Source of the DNA: Omphalotus guepiniiformis
Lineage: Eukaryota; Basidiomycota; Agaricomycetes; Agaricales; Omphalotaceae
Length of the DNA stretch: 64,000 nucleotides
Reading direction: 5' to 3'
NCBI GenBank assembly: GCA_028554645.1
Contig: JAQOOI010000021.1
Coordinates: 2,232,001-2,296,000, forward strand
Shown here: piece by piece, positions 10,655 through 20,445 of the stretch
Numbering within the stretch: position 1 is the stretch's first letter
How the letters are laid out: every line of letters begins with the position of its first letter
Program-made: the position numbers and the translations under genes
The notes under the pieces: generated by a model
Told to the model about the DNA's origin: nothing
Databases searched by the model: none
What the model saw: the letters and a program-made list of their open reading frames with translations, nothing else

Positions 10655-13600
10655 ATGTCTTCTTCAGACACACCAAAATTTAAACCTCTCAATAACTCCA
10701 ACTATCCTGAATGGAGTGGAGATATGATGGCTTGGTTGATGCGTATGGGCTATTGGAGATTGGTCTCTGGTGCAGAGTCAAAGCCTACTGAAGGCTCACC
10801 TCTGGCCAATTGGGAGATTAAAGCCAGTAAAGCTGCTGGTGACATTTACCTTTCTCTGGAACAAGATCAGAAGGTTCATGTCAAGTCCTATCTTGCTGGT
10901 GGTGATCCTGTTGGCATGTGGTCAGCTCTAGAAAGAGTGCATGTGTCCAGGACACCAGGTGCACGCTTCAATGCCTATGATGCTCTGTTCAGCATCACAA
11001 AGGAGGAGGATGAGAGTTTAGTTGATCTGGGGACAAGGATTGAAAATGCAGTCTTCACCATTAGGAATCTCAGAGACAAGGAATATACCTTGGAGAAACT
11101 TGATGCAGAGCTGCAGGCTTTGGCCTTAGTCCGTGCATTGCCCCCAGAATCTAACCTCACTGCAAACTTGCTGCTATTGGACACATTGGACAAGGACAAG
11201 ATTCTTCAGTACTTCATTGCTGAAGAACAAAATCTGAAAAGACAGGCAGAGCAGGTTAACAAGGCCAATGCTGCTGCCAAAGCACAAGGCTATATCAAGC
11301 CTAATTGGAAGAAGGGGTTCTGTCATTACTGCAAGAAGGAAGGGCATTGGAAGGCTGAATGTCCCACCTTGAAAGCAAGGAATGAAGGAAAGAGTGGGAA
11401 TGGGAGATATCAGGCCAATAAGGCTGAAGTGAAAGAGGAAGATGTTGTTGAAAGTGCTGGCAGTGCAAGTACATTCTCTTCTAATGATACTTCATCTTCT
11501 GACATACTTGATTGGAATACAGACACGGGGGCCACTTCTCATATGACACCACATCGCCATTGGATTAGGAATTATACCCCCTATAGAGTACCTATTAAAT
11601 TGGCTGATGATAGAATTATATATTCTGAAGGTGTAGGAAATGTTGTGTTTAGACCAATCATTGATGGAAAAGTATCTAGGGATGTCGAATTTAGTAGAGT
11701 ACTGCATGTACCTTCACTTAAAAATAATCTGCTTTCTGTTCTGTACTTAACAAAACATAAAGGCTTTCATGTACATATTTGGTCTGATAGAATGGAATTT
11801 GATAGAAATGGTCCTATTCTTTTTACTGCGCGTGTTACTGCAAATAATGTGGGATACTTGAATGGACATACTATAGATAAGTCTGAAAGCCTCTGTTTGA
11901 CAACAACTCTACCTCTGGATCTGAAGCTGTGGCACAGGCGCTTCTGTCATCATGGGCACGATGATATATTGCGCATGTTGAGGGATAATTTGGCAGAGGG
12001 CTTGAAACTAGACTCTAATGCAAAGCCAGATCCTGTTTGTGAACCTTGTCTGGCTGGCAAGATGCATGCACATCCATTTCATTCCTCACACACCAGAGCT
12101 GATACTGTCTTGGGCCTCATTCATTCTGATCTCCATGATGTTGGTGTACATTCTCCTAGTGGATACAGATACTGGATCACATTCATTGATGACAAGTGGC
12201 GTTTCCGTGCAGCACTTCCTCTGAAGAAGAAGAGTGATGCATTTGATGCATTCAAGAAGTACAAAGCTTGGGCTGAGAACACCACTGGAGAGAAAATCAA
12301 AATCTTTAGATGTGATAAAGGTGGAGAGTACATATCAAAGGAGTTCATTGCATTTCTGGACAGCTGTGGAATAGAGCGTCAATACACTGTCAGAAATAGG
12401 CCTCAACAGAATGGTGTTGCTGAAAGAGCAAATAGAGTGATGGAGGAAAGGATTGTTGCAATGCTAGAAGAGTCTGGTTTACCAAAGTCATTTTGGGTAG
12501 AGTGCCTGGCTGCACTTGTTCATGTGTGGAATCGTTGCCCTACATCTGCTGTACCAAACTGCACTCCCTATGAGGGATGGTACAAGAGGAAACCAAAGGT
12601 GGATCATCTGAGGGTCTGGGGTTGTGTTGCATATGTGCATGTTCAGAAGGATAAGAGGAAACACTTGGGTTCTCATATGGAAAAGTGTATCTTCATTGGG
12701 TATCCAGATGGTGTGAAGGGATGGAGGTTTTGGAATCCTGTCACCAAGAAGGTTGTGATCAGTGAGAGAGCTGACTTTGATGAGAGGTACACTTATAAAG
12801 TTGGATCTTCACAACCACCTTCCAAACCTTCACCTTCCAAACCTTCAACTAGTACACCACCCAATACGTCCTATGTTCCTCTTGATGATAATCCTCACTC
12901 TGACTCTGACTCTGAGTCAGATGACCCTGCATTACCTGAACCTGACCATGAGTCCTCTACAGAACAAGACAATACTGGCCCTGAGCAGAATAATGAACCT
13001 GCTGATGACAATGATAGTTCTGCAGAGGAGGAACAGATTGAACCACCTGAGGATGTCCTTGTAGATAATAGACCAATTGCTTTCCGTAGGTCTGAGCGGA
13101 AGAGACAGGCTCCTGGTGAATGGTGGAAAGTGAACCTCCCTGCTCCCAAGCGAAACAAGGATGCAGATGTGCCAGATGATGATGATAATATGGAGGAAGC
13201 CCACACCATGACTGACAATGGTCCAGAGCCATTGACATTCAAGCAGGCTATGGAAGGACCTAATGCCAGACAGTGGCAGGAGGCCATGATGGAGGAAATG
13301 AATGCACACCTCACCAATGGCACTTGGGATGTTGTGGAACTTCCACCAGATAAGAGAGCAATTGGATCTAAATGGGTATTCAAGATAAAGCACAAGGCTG
13401 ATGGATCCATTGAAAGGTTCAAGGCTAGACTTGTTGCCAAAGGATTCAGCCAAAGACCTGGCTTTGACTATCTAGAGACATTCTCATCTACTATGAGACA
13501 GACTACAATCCGCACTATTCTTGCTCTGGCTGCCATTGAGGACTTGCATTTGCGCTCTGTGGATATCTCTCATGCATTCATCAATAGTGACATTGATACA

Positions 13601-14800
13601 GAGATCTTCATGACACAGCCAGAAGGGTTCAAGGAGCGTGGTCCTAGATTTGTCTGCAGGCTGAACAAGTCCCTGTATGGGTTAAAGCAGTCACCCAGAC
13701 TTTGGGGTGAGAAGCTTGCAGGAGTGTTACAATCAATGGGCTTTAGTCGCACCCAATCTGATCCAAACCTATATGTCTATCAGAAAGATGACATTAAGGT
13801 TTTTGTACCTGTCTTTGTGGATGACATCACTCTTGCTTCCAAGTCAGAGGCATCTTTGGACCACTTTGTGGCAGAGCTAGCAAAGCACTTCAAACTCCGT
13901 GACCTGGGTCCTACATCATATCTGCTGGGAATAGAAATCACAAGAAATAGAAAGGAGAGAAAATTGTATATGGGTCAGAAACAATATATTGTCAACAAAC
14001 TTAATGAGTTTGGAATGTCTGATTGTAGACCTGTTGGTACACCCATGGATCCAGGAGCTGCTCTGTCAACTGCACAGTGTCCAAAGACTGCTGAAGGAAA
14101 GGAAGAGATGGCCAGAATTCCATATATTAGTGCTGTTGGCTCCTTGTTGTATCTTGCTACCACCAGCCGTCCTGATATTGCATACACAGCTAGTGTATTG
14201 GCACGGTTCAATTCAAATCCTGGCATGGCACACTGGGTTGCAGTAAAACATGCATTCAGATATCTGAAGGGAACAATGGACATGAAGCTTGAATATGGTC
14301 CTGATCCCTGCCAGCCAGATCTATTTGTTACATACTGTGATGCAGACTTTGGTGGTAACAGGGACAACTCAAAGTCCACTAGTGGGTATATGGTCAAACT
14401 AGGATCAGGTGTGGTTAGTTGGAGCAGTAAGCTACAGCCCTTTGTAACACTCTCCTCTACAGAGGCAGAATATGTGGCAGGTGTTGCTGCTGGCAAGGAG
14501 ATTTGTGCCATGAACAGCCTGTTACAAGATTTGGGATACCAGACACCTCAGCCAGCCAGGTTGCTAATGGACAATCAATCCACAATCAAGGTTGCTAAGA
14601 ATCCTGAGCATCATGGGAGGATGAAGCATCTTGACCGGCATTACTACTGGCTGAGAGACCAAGTTGAATACAAGGTCATGGCTCCTGAATATCTGCCTAC
14701 TGATGAGAATGCAGCTGATTTGCTCACCAAGCCTCTCAGTAAGCCCAAGGTGGAGAAGTTGAGGGAGATGATGGGATTGCACATAATACAGAACCCCTAG
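10655..14800 (+). CDS. Ty1/copia Gag-Pol polyprotein (intact)
   Basis: This 1381-residue single frame has the copia domain order. The N-terminal Gag part opens with FKPLNNSNYPEWS, and a CX2CX4HX4C zinc knuckle (CHYCKKEGHWKAEC) lies near residue 223. The protease DTGATSH is near 290. The integrase has an HHCC zinc-binding part (LWHRRFCHHGH, CEPC) and a catalytic core with HSDL near 490, CDKGGEY near 552 and NGVAERAN near 588. After an acidic linker rich in Ser, Asp and Pro comes RT with FVDDITL near 1055. RNase H follows with CDADFGG near 1228 and STEAEY. The products would act in cytoplasmic virus-like particles and then in nuclear integration. All key residues are present and no stop interrupts the frame, so this copy could supply proteins to its broken sisters and possibly to the TRIM. 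The first ATG after the leader is used, as in the sister copies. Confidence 0.96.
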   Translation: MSSSDTPKFKPLNNSNYPEWSGDMMAWLMRMGYWRLVSGAESKPTEGSPLANWEIKASKAAGDIYLSLEQDQKVHVKSYLAGGDPVGMWSALERVHVSRTPGARFNAYDALFSITKEEDESLVDLGTRIENAVFTIRNLRDKEYTLEKLDAELQALALVRALPPESNLTANLLLLDTLDKDKILQYFIAEEQNLKRQAEQVNKANAAAKAQGYIKPNWKKGFCHYCKKEGHWKAECPTLKARNEGKSGNGRYQANKAEVKEEDVVESAGSASTFSSNDTSSSDILDWNTDTGATSHMTPHRHWIRNYTPYRVPIKLADDRIIYSEGVGNVVFRPIIDGKVSRDVEFSRVLHVPSLKNNLLSVLYLTKHKGFHVHIWSDRMEFDRNGPILFTARVTANNVGYLNGHTIDKSESLCLTTTLPLDLKLWHRRFCHHGHDDILRMLRDNLAEGLKLDSNAKPDPVCEPCLAGKMHAHPFHSSHTRADTVLGLIHSDLHDVGVHSPSGYRYWITFIDDKWRFRAALPLKKKSDAFDAFKKYKAWAENTTGEKIKIFRCDKGGEYISKEFIAFLDSCGIERQYTVRNRPQQNGVAERANRVMEERIVAMLEESGLPKSFWVECLAALVHVWNRCPTSAVPNCTPYEGWYKRKPKVDHLRVWGCVAYVHVQKDKRKHLGSHMEKCIFIGYPDGVKGWRFWNPVTKKVVISERADFDERYTYKVGSSQPPSKPSPSKPSTSTPPNTSYVPLDDNPHSDSDSESDDPALPEPDHESSTEQDNTGPEQNNEPADDNDSSAEEEQIEPPEDVLVDNRPIAFRRSERKRQAPGEWWKVNLPAPKRNKDADVPDDDDNMEEAHTMTDNGPEPLTFKQAMEGPNARQWQEAMMEEMNAHLTNGTWDVVELPPDKRAIGSKWVFKIKHKADGSIERFKARLVAKGFSQRPGFDYLETFSSTMRQTTIRTILALAAIEDLHLRSVDISHAFINSDIDTEIFMTQPEGFKERGPRFVCRLNKSLYGLKQSPRLWGEKLAGVLQSMGFSRTQSDPNLYVYQKDDIKVFVPVFVDDITLASKSEASLDHFVAELAKHFKLRDLGPTSYLLGIEITRNRKERKLYMGQKQYIVNKLNEFGMSDCRPVGTPMDPGAALSTAQCPKTAEGKEEMARIPYISAVGSLLYLATTSRPDIAYTASVLARFNSNPGMAHWVAVKHAFRYLKGTMDMKLEYGPDPCQPDLFVTYCDADFGGNRDNSKSTSGYMVKLGSGVVSWSSKLQPFVTLSSTEAEYVAGVAAGKEICAMNSLLQDLGYQTPQPARLLMDNQSTIKVAKNPEHHGRMKHLDRHYYWLRDQVEYKVMAPEYLPTDENAADLLTKPLSKPKVEKLREMMGLHIIQNP

Positions 14801-14925
14801 GTTGAAGAAGTGCATCATCAGGGGGCTGTGAAGAAGTTGAGGAAAGTGCAGAGGTTGAGGGATATGTGATGACACACTTCATCAATAGAGCACCTCCATT
14901 ACACAAGTGTTCTATCAGGGGGCTG

Positions 14926-15315
14926 TGTTGAATGAAGTGCTAGAACACTTGTAGATACTATACAAATACTGTACATATCATTAGAAAGTCCTTCAAGTAC
15001 ATATAATACTATAGTAATGACTTTAATACCTATTGTAGATAGTTATACCATGTATGTAGGGTCATTCTGGAGTGTTTAGAGCGCGCGCGAAAATGTGGAC
15101 CCTCATTTTCACGCCTCATGCGCGGCCTGACACAACAGGACCAAACAATATGTAAATCCTTACATGTCTGGAGAAATCTAAGACACTTGGAAAGCAATTC
15201 TTGTGCATTAAGCTACTATTACAACGCTTTAGTGATCTCAGTGAACTGTAATTGAACTCTATTCATTGTGTCTGATCAGTGTATCACTGGTAGTGCATTG
15301 TCTTAGATTCTAACA
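14926..15315 (+). repeat. 3' LTR of copia copy 2
   Basis: It is the partner of 10006-10395 and is followed by the target duplication TGAAC. Confidence 0.94.
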
Positions 15316-16288
15316 TGAACAACCCATCACATAGACTTCTCCGGCTCCTATAGTATTAGGATTACCTTGGTTCACCTCAAGTAAACTGAACTGAGTTGAA
15401 GTTCTCAGCTTATGGCTGCAGAAGTATATGATCTCACACAGATCACACACTATATTGCAAGAAGCATAGAGAATAGAAGAATCTGAAAAATCAGGACTAG
15501 GGCTGGATGGAGATGGATAAGTGCTCCCATGAACAGCCTCAGTCCACCCCCAATCATCATACCATTCCTACATTCAAAGCCCCTATTCCTGATTCCCAAA
15601 TGGAAGATACCATCCCACAAGGATGTGAAGCATCAATCCTATATATAATGGCCAGCACTGAAGAAGCAGAAGTGGAAGCAAGGATGGCCTCTTTCAATAG
15701 TGAGAATTCAGAAACTCCAGATAAACCAAAACCCAGCAAACTCTCTGAACAGGAACTACTGGATCAGCTACAGAAGCTAAAGGGTGACCACAGATTGATA
15801 CTGAAAAGAACAAACTTCCCACTTATGGAAAAATACAATTTGTCAGAAAAAAAGGTTTTGAAGGACTACATTGATGAGATGTTGGAAAAGGGTATTAGGC
15901 CATCTAGTTCACCAATTGGAGCTCCAGTCTTGTTTGCAAAAAGGAAAGATGGAAGCTTGAGACTGTGTGTGAATTATGGTGCCCTAAATAGGCTTACTAC
16001 ACTTATAGGGAATCTGAGATTTCATTGATCAGTTAAGAATGAATTTAATTAAAACTGCTTTCAGAACCAGATATGGTGCCTATGAGTATCTGGTCATGCC
16101 ATTTGGACTCACCAATACCCCTTCTGTCTTCCAACACTTCATAAATGACATATTCTGTGACATGGTGGATGTGTTTGTCATAGTATACCTGGATGATATC
16201 CCCATATTCTCAGACAATGAGCAACAGCATCAAGAACATGTATCCAGAGTACTGCAAAGATTAGAAGAACATGATCTGCATATCAAAC

Positions 16289-16516
16289 TGTTAGAATCTA
16301 AGACAATGCACTACCAGTGATCAGACACAATGAATAGAGTTCAATTACTTTTCGCGCGCGCTCTAAACACTCCAGAATGACCCTACATACATGGTATAAC
16401 TATCTACCATAGGTATTAAAGTCATTAGTATAGTATTATATGTACTTGAAGGACTTTCTAGTGATATGTACAGTATTTGTATAGTATCTACAAGTGTTCT
16501 AGCACTTCATTCAACA
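16289..16516 (-). repeat. Solo copia LTR with internal deletion
   Basis: It is a reverse-oriented LTR of the copia family, 228 bp instead of 390, with about 160 bp missing from the centre. It is flanked by a perfect 5-bp duplication CAAAC (16284-16288 and 16517-16521). The ends are therefore original and the loss is internal. Confidence 0.9.
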
Positions 16517-16828
16517 CAAACCAGAGAGATGTGAATTCCATAATGAATCTGTTGAGTATCAAGGTTACCATGGATCCTAAAAAGATAGAAGTTATTCAGA
16601 AATGGGAAAGGCCCACTTCTGTAAAAGAATTGCAATCATTCTTGGGATTTGCAAAGTTCTATAGAAGATTCATTGACAACTATTCTGGAATACTCAAACC
16701 TCTGACAAGGCTTACCAGTAAAGACAAACCTTGGATTTGGACAGAAGAATGCACTTCAGCACTTTGATCCAGAATTACCTATCATTGTGGCAAGCTGATG
16801 CATCTGACTATGCCATAGCATCCATTAT

Positions 16829-17197
16829 TGTTAGAATCTAAGACATTGCACTACCAGTGCTACACTGATCAGACACAATGAATAGAGTTCAATTACAGTT
16901 CACTGAGATCACTAAAGTGTTGTAATAGTAGCTTAATGCACAAGAATTGCTTTCCAAGTGTCTTAGATTTCTCTAGACATGTAAGGATTTACGTATTGCT
17001 TGGTCCTGTTGTGTCAGGCTGCGCATGAGGCGTGAAAATGAGTGTCCACATTCTCGTGCGCGCTCTAAACACTCCAGAATGACCCTACATACATGGTATA
17101 ACTCATTACTATGGTATTATATGTACTTGAGGAACTTTCTAACAATATGTACAATAGTTGTATAGTATGTACAAGTGTTCTAGCACTTCATTCAACA
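16829..17197 (-). repeat. Solo copia LTR
   Basis: It is a reverse-oriented 369-bp LTR with small deletions, starting TGTTAGAATC and ending TTCAACA. The target duplication is ATTAT (16824-16828 and 17198-17202). Confidence 0.9.
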
Positions 17198-17410
17198 ATT
17201 ATATCCCAACAAAACAAGGAATCTGGAGAAATACATCCCATAGCATTCTATGCAAGAAGTATGACTGGTGCTGAATTGAACTATGATATCTATGATAAAG
17301 TTATTCAAACAGTAGTGGGTAATCAGTGCACTTTTGGATCAGTTCCCTAGGCAGTGGAAAAAATTGTGGCCATGGTCAAGGCGCCAGTGGACATCAGGAT
17401 GGAAAATAAT

Positions 17411-17437
17411 TGAGTGTTCTAGCACTTCATTCAACAC
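17411..17437 (-). repeat. Tiny copia LTR remnant
   Basis: The words gtgttctagcacttcattca and caaca match the outer 25 bases of the copia LTR in reverse orientation. The remainder is absent. Confidence 0.5.
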
Positions 17438-18359
17438 CAAGTAAGGAAACACATGGTGGCAATTGTGAAAAAGCAGTGTCTTATGATCTGGAGCAAGTGA
17501 TGAACATGAATGAGAGTTGATAGTGGTATCAACAAGCAACATGAAGCTCACCTAAGAACCTGCTTGACAACAATGGAACAGACAAGCCTATTGGTTGTGC
17601 AAGAGCAGGGGACCTTTCATCTCTCACTCCAACTGCTCTCCCATCCTGTTGGACCAAAGTGGCACTCCCAGGATGTCCTGGCTATATATGGGTGGAGATC
17701 TATTTAGCCCTGAAACACCACCTCATTCAACCAGACTACTTCCAGGAGGGCAAAGGAGGGAAAATATTCATCTGAGTACAGGATCTTTGGCAGGAGGCAA
17801 TGAAAGCTTTTCATCAGTTTGCGAGTACCATGTCTGTTCCAAAGTCCTGCTGAGGAGAAAATGAAAATGGGTGTGTACTTAAAGGTGAGCGCTGTTGGAA
17901 TGTTCTGCCTGCTGAGTGAATTGCTTTGAACGACCCTTGTCAATACAGAGAAACAAGCCAGTAAGAGTGACACTACCCATCCAAGGATTTCAATCCTGTA
18001 GACCCTTCAAGGTTGCATTGCACCTGGTGAGTCACTCCCAGGGAATAAGCACATGGCCCAGCTGGGAGGTTGACTGAATGTGGATTGTGCTTGAATTGTG
18101 TACCACCCATGTATTTGCATTGGTTCACAGCAGAATGTTCAGAGGGTGGGCCCAAGACTCTTTCTCGGACATCTTCTAGATGGGACACCTCCTCATCAGT
18201 GAAATCTTAATTAGACCTGAAAGGAATGAGAGAGAAGGAAACTGCAGCACAGCTCAATTGCTGTAGTCTCTCTGTGACGACCACTCCTGTTGGTTCAGCT
18301 GTTGTTTGCTCCCATAAGGTGCTTCAGAGCCAGGGCCAAACCAGCCTGAGCCAAGGGGC
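17438..18359. other. Unassigned degenerate sequence
   Basis: I see only short frames without recognisable domains on either strand and no RNA gene. It is probably decayed transposon sequence or intergenic DNA. Confidence 0.3.
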
Positions 18360-18364
18360 CAGGG

Positions 18365-18622
18365 TGTTAGATGAGAAGACCTGGTGCTAATTCCACCATT
18401 GAGTGTTAACACCACTCATAGTGAGATGGACTAACCTCCATACTCTACCAACGGCATGATAGCTCAGTTAGTTAGAGCACCAGTTATGTGTGCTGGGTGT
18501 TGCTGGTTCAATCCCAGCTCATGCCAATACATTTCCCCTACTTTGTTATGTGGTCACTTGACTGTAAGCAAGTTGCTGCCATTAATTTGGCCTTGTCTAC
18601 CTGGAGCTCTTGATTCCCAACA
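18365..18622 (+). repeat. Solo LTR of the tRNA-bearing TRIM
   Basis: It reads TGTTAGATGAG to TTCCCAACA, full length (258 bp) and in plus orientation. The 5-bp duplication is CAGGG (18360-18364 and 18623-18627). It is an independent insertion of the same family as 3384-3967, reduced to one LTR. Confidence 0.9.
18453..18525 (+). tRNA. tRNA-like sequence in solo TRIM LTR
   Basis: It has the same 73-nt cloverleaf with acceptor GGCATGA/TCATGCC, A box TAGCTCAGTTAG and B box GGTTCAATCCC. Changes relative to the copy at 3481 fall in the D loop and variable region, while the acceptor and T stems stay paired. Confidence 0.55.
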
Positions 18623-18627
18623 CAGGG

Positions 18628-19079
18628 AGTTGCTGCTACGCCTGTTCTCTATCCTCATTGAGAAACTTGACAGGAACTTGTCTCTGTCAACCCGCAAAAA
18701 AGCATTGCTCAGACTCTGACAGACCAGCCACAGGATTAGCATGTGTATGAGACATGATCCAGGTAGCCCTGCTCCTCCATGACAATCACAGAGCCACAGG
18801 TGCCCTTGTCTGCAGGTTGGTTAGATCTGAAGCAAAAACAGAACTGGTCAGCTACACAGTTCTACTCCAGCTGAAAATGCTGTTCTTTTGTTCCACTTAC
18901 AAGCTGTTCTGCATCTCTACCCCAATGTCAGCAGCTGGTTGTGGGTGTTGACTGTGGTCCTTCAATTAGTGGCATAACTGGCAGGGTACATGATCAGGAT
19001 CAGCCTATGATATGGTGTGTTCTCAGTCTGGTCAGAGCCTGCCACTGCAGTAGTGAAGGCCAGAGGGATAAATCATGCA
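18628..19079. other. Unassigned sequence, weak RT-like motif on minus strand
   Basis: No supported gene is present. The minus strand near 18755-18830 can be read as PADKGTCGSVIVMEEQGYL. This resembles the ADKG block found ahead of RT in Penelope-like elements, but the similarity is short and no further motifs follow. Confidence 0.25.
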
Positions 19080-19796
19080 AAGCCTCCAGGCAACACCCAC
19101 ATCCAGGATGTAAAACCATTCTGGTGAGAAGGCTTCTGAGTGAATACAGATTCTTCACCAATCTTCTTCGTTGGAAACTCTAGTTTTTTTGACTCAGAGT
19201 TGTTTTCTTGTTTCAAAATCTGTTGAGGCTCAGATTTAGCAACTGGTGCCAGATTCTGCAAGGTATTGCAAACTTGACTGAATTGAGCAACAAGGCTGTT
19301 ATGGCATCTAATGAACTACTTTGAGAGGAACCTGCTATAGCAGAATCCTCATCTTCAAAAGCATACAAATTCTGGTCAACATGAGAGGGAGACTGTTCCC
19401 AACCATGTCTTTTGGCAATTTCCTCAATCTTTTCCTTCTTAGACCAAGTATCAGATGGATCAGCCCTTGGCCAATCAATATACTCCATCTACCAGCACTA
19501 TTTTTGATCATCCACCCCAACCTGAATAAATTTAAGTTGATGTGGACAGTCCATAGGTCTATGTCCAGGCTCATCACACATATAGCAATTGGAGTCAGCA
19601 TGAGTATTATTGCTTACAGATGACAATCTTTGTACACTATTGTGTTCATTTAGAGTTCATTCCAGGTCTAGATTGGGAATTTGGAGCATTCATGTTCATT
19701 CTAACTGAGCTAGAAGTTACTTGGGTCATTTTTGCCAAGTTAACTGTCTCAGATAGCTTTGCAAGAGCTGCCAGATTTGTCTGAGCTAGAAGTTAC
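19080..19796 (-). pseudogene. Gypsy gag fragment (left part), reverse
   Basis: The minus strand matches the Gag C-terminus of the element at 48780-50690, including the zinc-knuckle region (CDEPGHRPMDC) and the tail LEFPTKKIGEE. The other half lies at 25094-25275, separated by copia copy 3. Here the A-run after GAGTC has seven A, which fuses Gag to the following frame; the 50.7-kb copy differs at this spot. A segment of about 75 bp (gagctagaagttact to gatttgtct) is partly duplicated next to the insertion point. Confidence 0.8.
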
Positions 19797-20186
19797 TGTT
19801 GAATGAAGTGCTAGAACACTTGTAGATACTATACAAATACTGTACATATCATTAGAAAGTCCTTCAAGTACATATAATACTATACTAATGACTTTAATAC
19901 CTATTGTAGATAGTTATACCATGTATGTAGGGTCATTCTGGAGTGTTTAGAGCGCGCGCGAAAATGTGGACACTCATTTTCACGCCTCATGCGCGGCCTG
20001 ACACAACAGGACCAAACAATATGTAAATCCTTACATGTCTGGAGAAATCTAAGACACTTGGAAAGCAATTCTTGTGCATTAAGCTACTATTACAACGCTT
20101 TAGTGATCTCAGTGAACTGTAATTGAACTCTATTCATTGTGTCTGATCAGTGTATCACTGGTAGTGCATTGTCTTAGATTCTAACA
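19797..20186 (+). repeat. 5' LTR of copia copy 3
   Basis: It is the partner of 24704-25093, with TGTTGAATG start and TCTAACA end. Confidence 0.93.
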
Positions 20187-20445
20187 GGTTATGGGCCCCG
20201 GCCTTTAAAACTTGAACAGAACTGATTGATCTTGCTCAATTGCTATTGTTGGCTCTGTGACATTTATTGTCAATTATTGAAACCCCTTACAAGTCAATCT
20301 ATTGACTGTACAAAATATTGTTGGCTCTATTGGATTTGTGGCATTTACTGTCATTCATTGTTACCAGTTCATTAATTGACTGGACACAATCAATTGGGTT
20401 ATTGGAACACATTCACACAAACACATTCATTCTTCCTTCACAATT

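Larger units (their letters stand above)
10006..15315 (+). mobile_element. Ty1/copia element, copy 2 (intact, probably autonomous)
   Basis: This complete element has LTRs at 10006-10395 and 14926-15315 (390 bp each, no difference seen). The target duplication is TGAAC (10001-10005 and 15316-15320). It has a half-tRNA primer site, a single uninterrupted Gag-Pol frame, and the polypurine tract CAGGGGGCTG before the 3' LTR. Its LTRs carry the private variant actatagtaatg. It split an older gypsy element between protease and RT. Confidence 0.96.
15507..17350 (+). pseudogene. Old Ty3/gypsy RT-RNase H, cut by two solo LTRs
   Basis: The frame at 15507-16028 ends in gypsy RT sequence ([20 protein letters not shown]). 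The frame at 16039-16288 continues with RT including [10 protein letters not shown], the YXDD active site. After the solo LTR at 16289-16516 the RT thumb and connection follow ([19 protein letters not shown]). Then comes the start of RNase H (ASDYAIASII). A second solo LTR at 16829-17197 interrupts it, followed by HPIAFYARSMTGAELNY. Frameshifts, stops and missing stretches (the block after SLRLCVNY is shortened) make this clearly dead. Together with 6887-7639 and 9852-10005 it forms one scattered element. Confidence 0.82.

Noticed and set aside
18628..19079. Penelope-like element
   Set aside because: Only one short ADKG-like block on the minus strand was found, without RT or GIY-YIG motifs.
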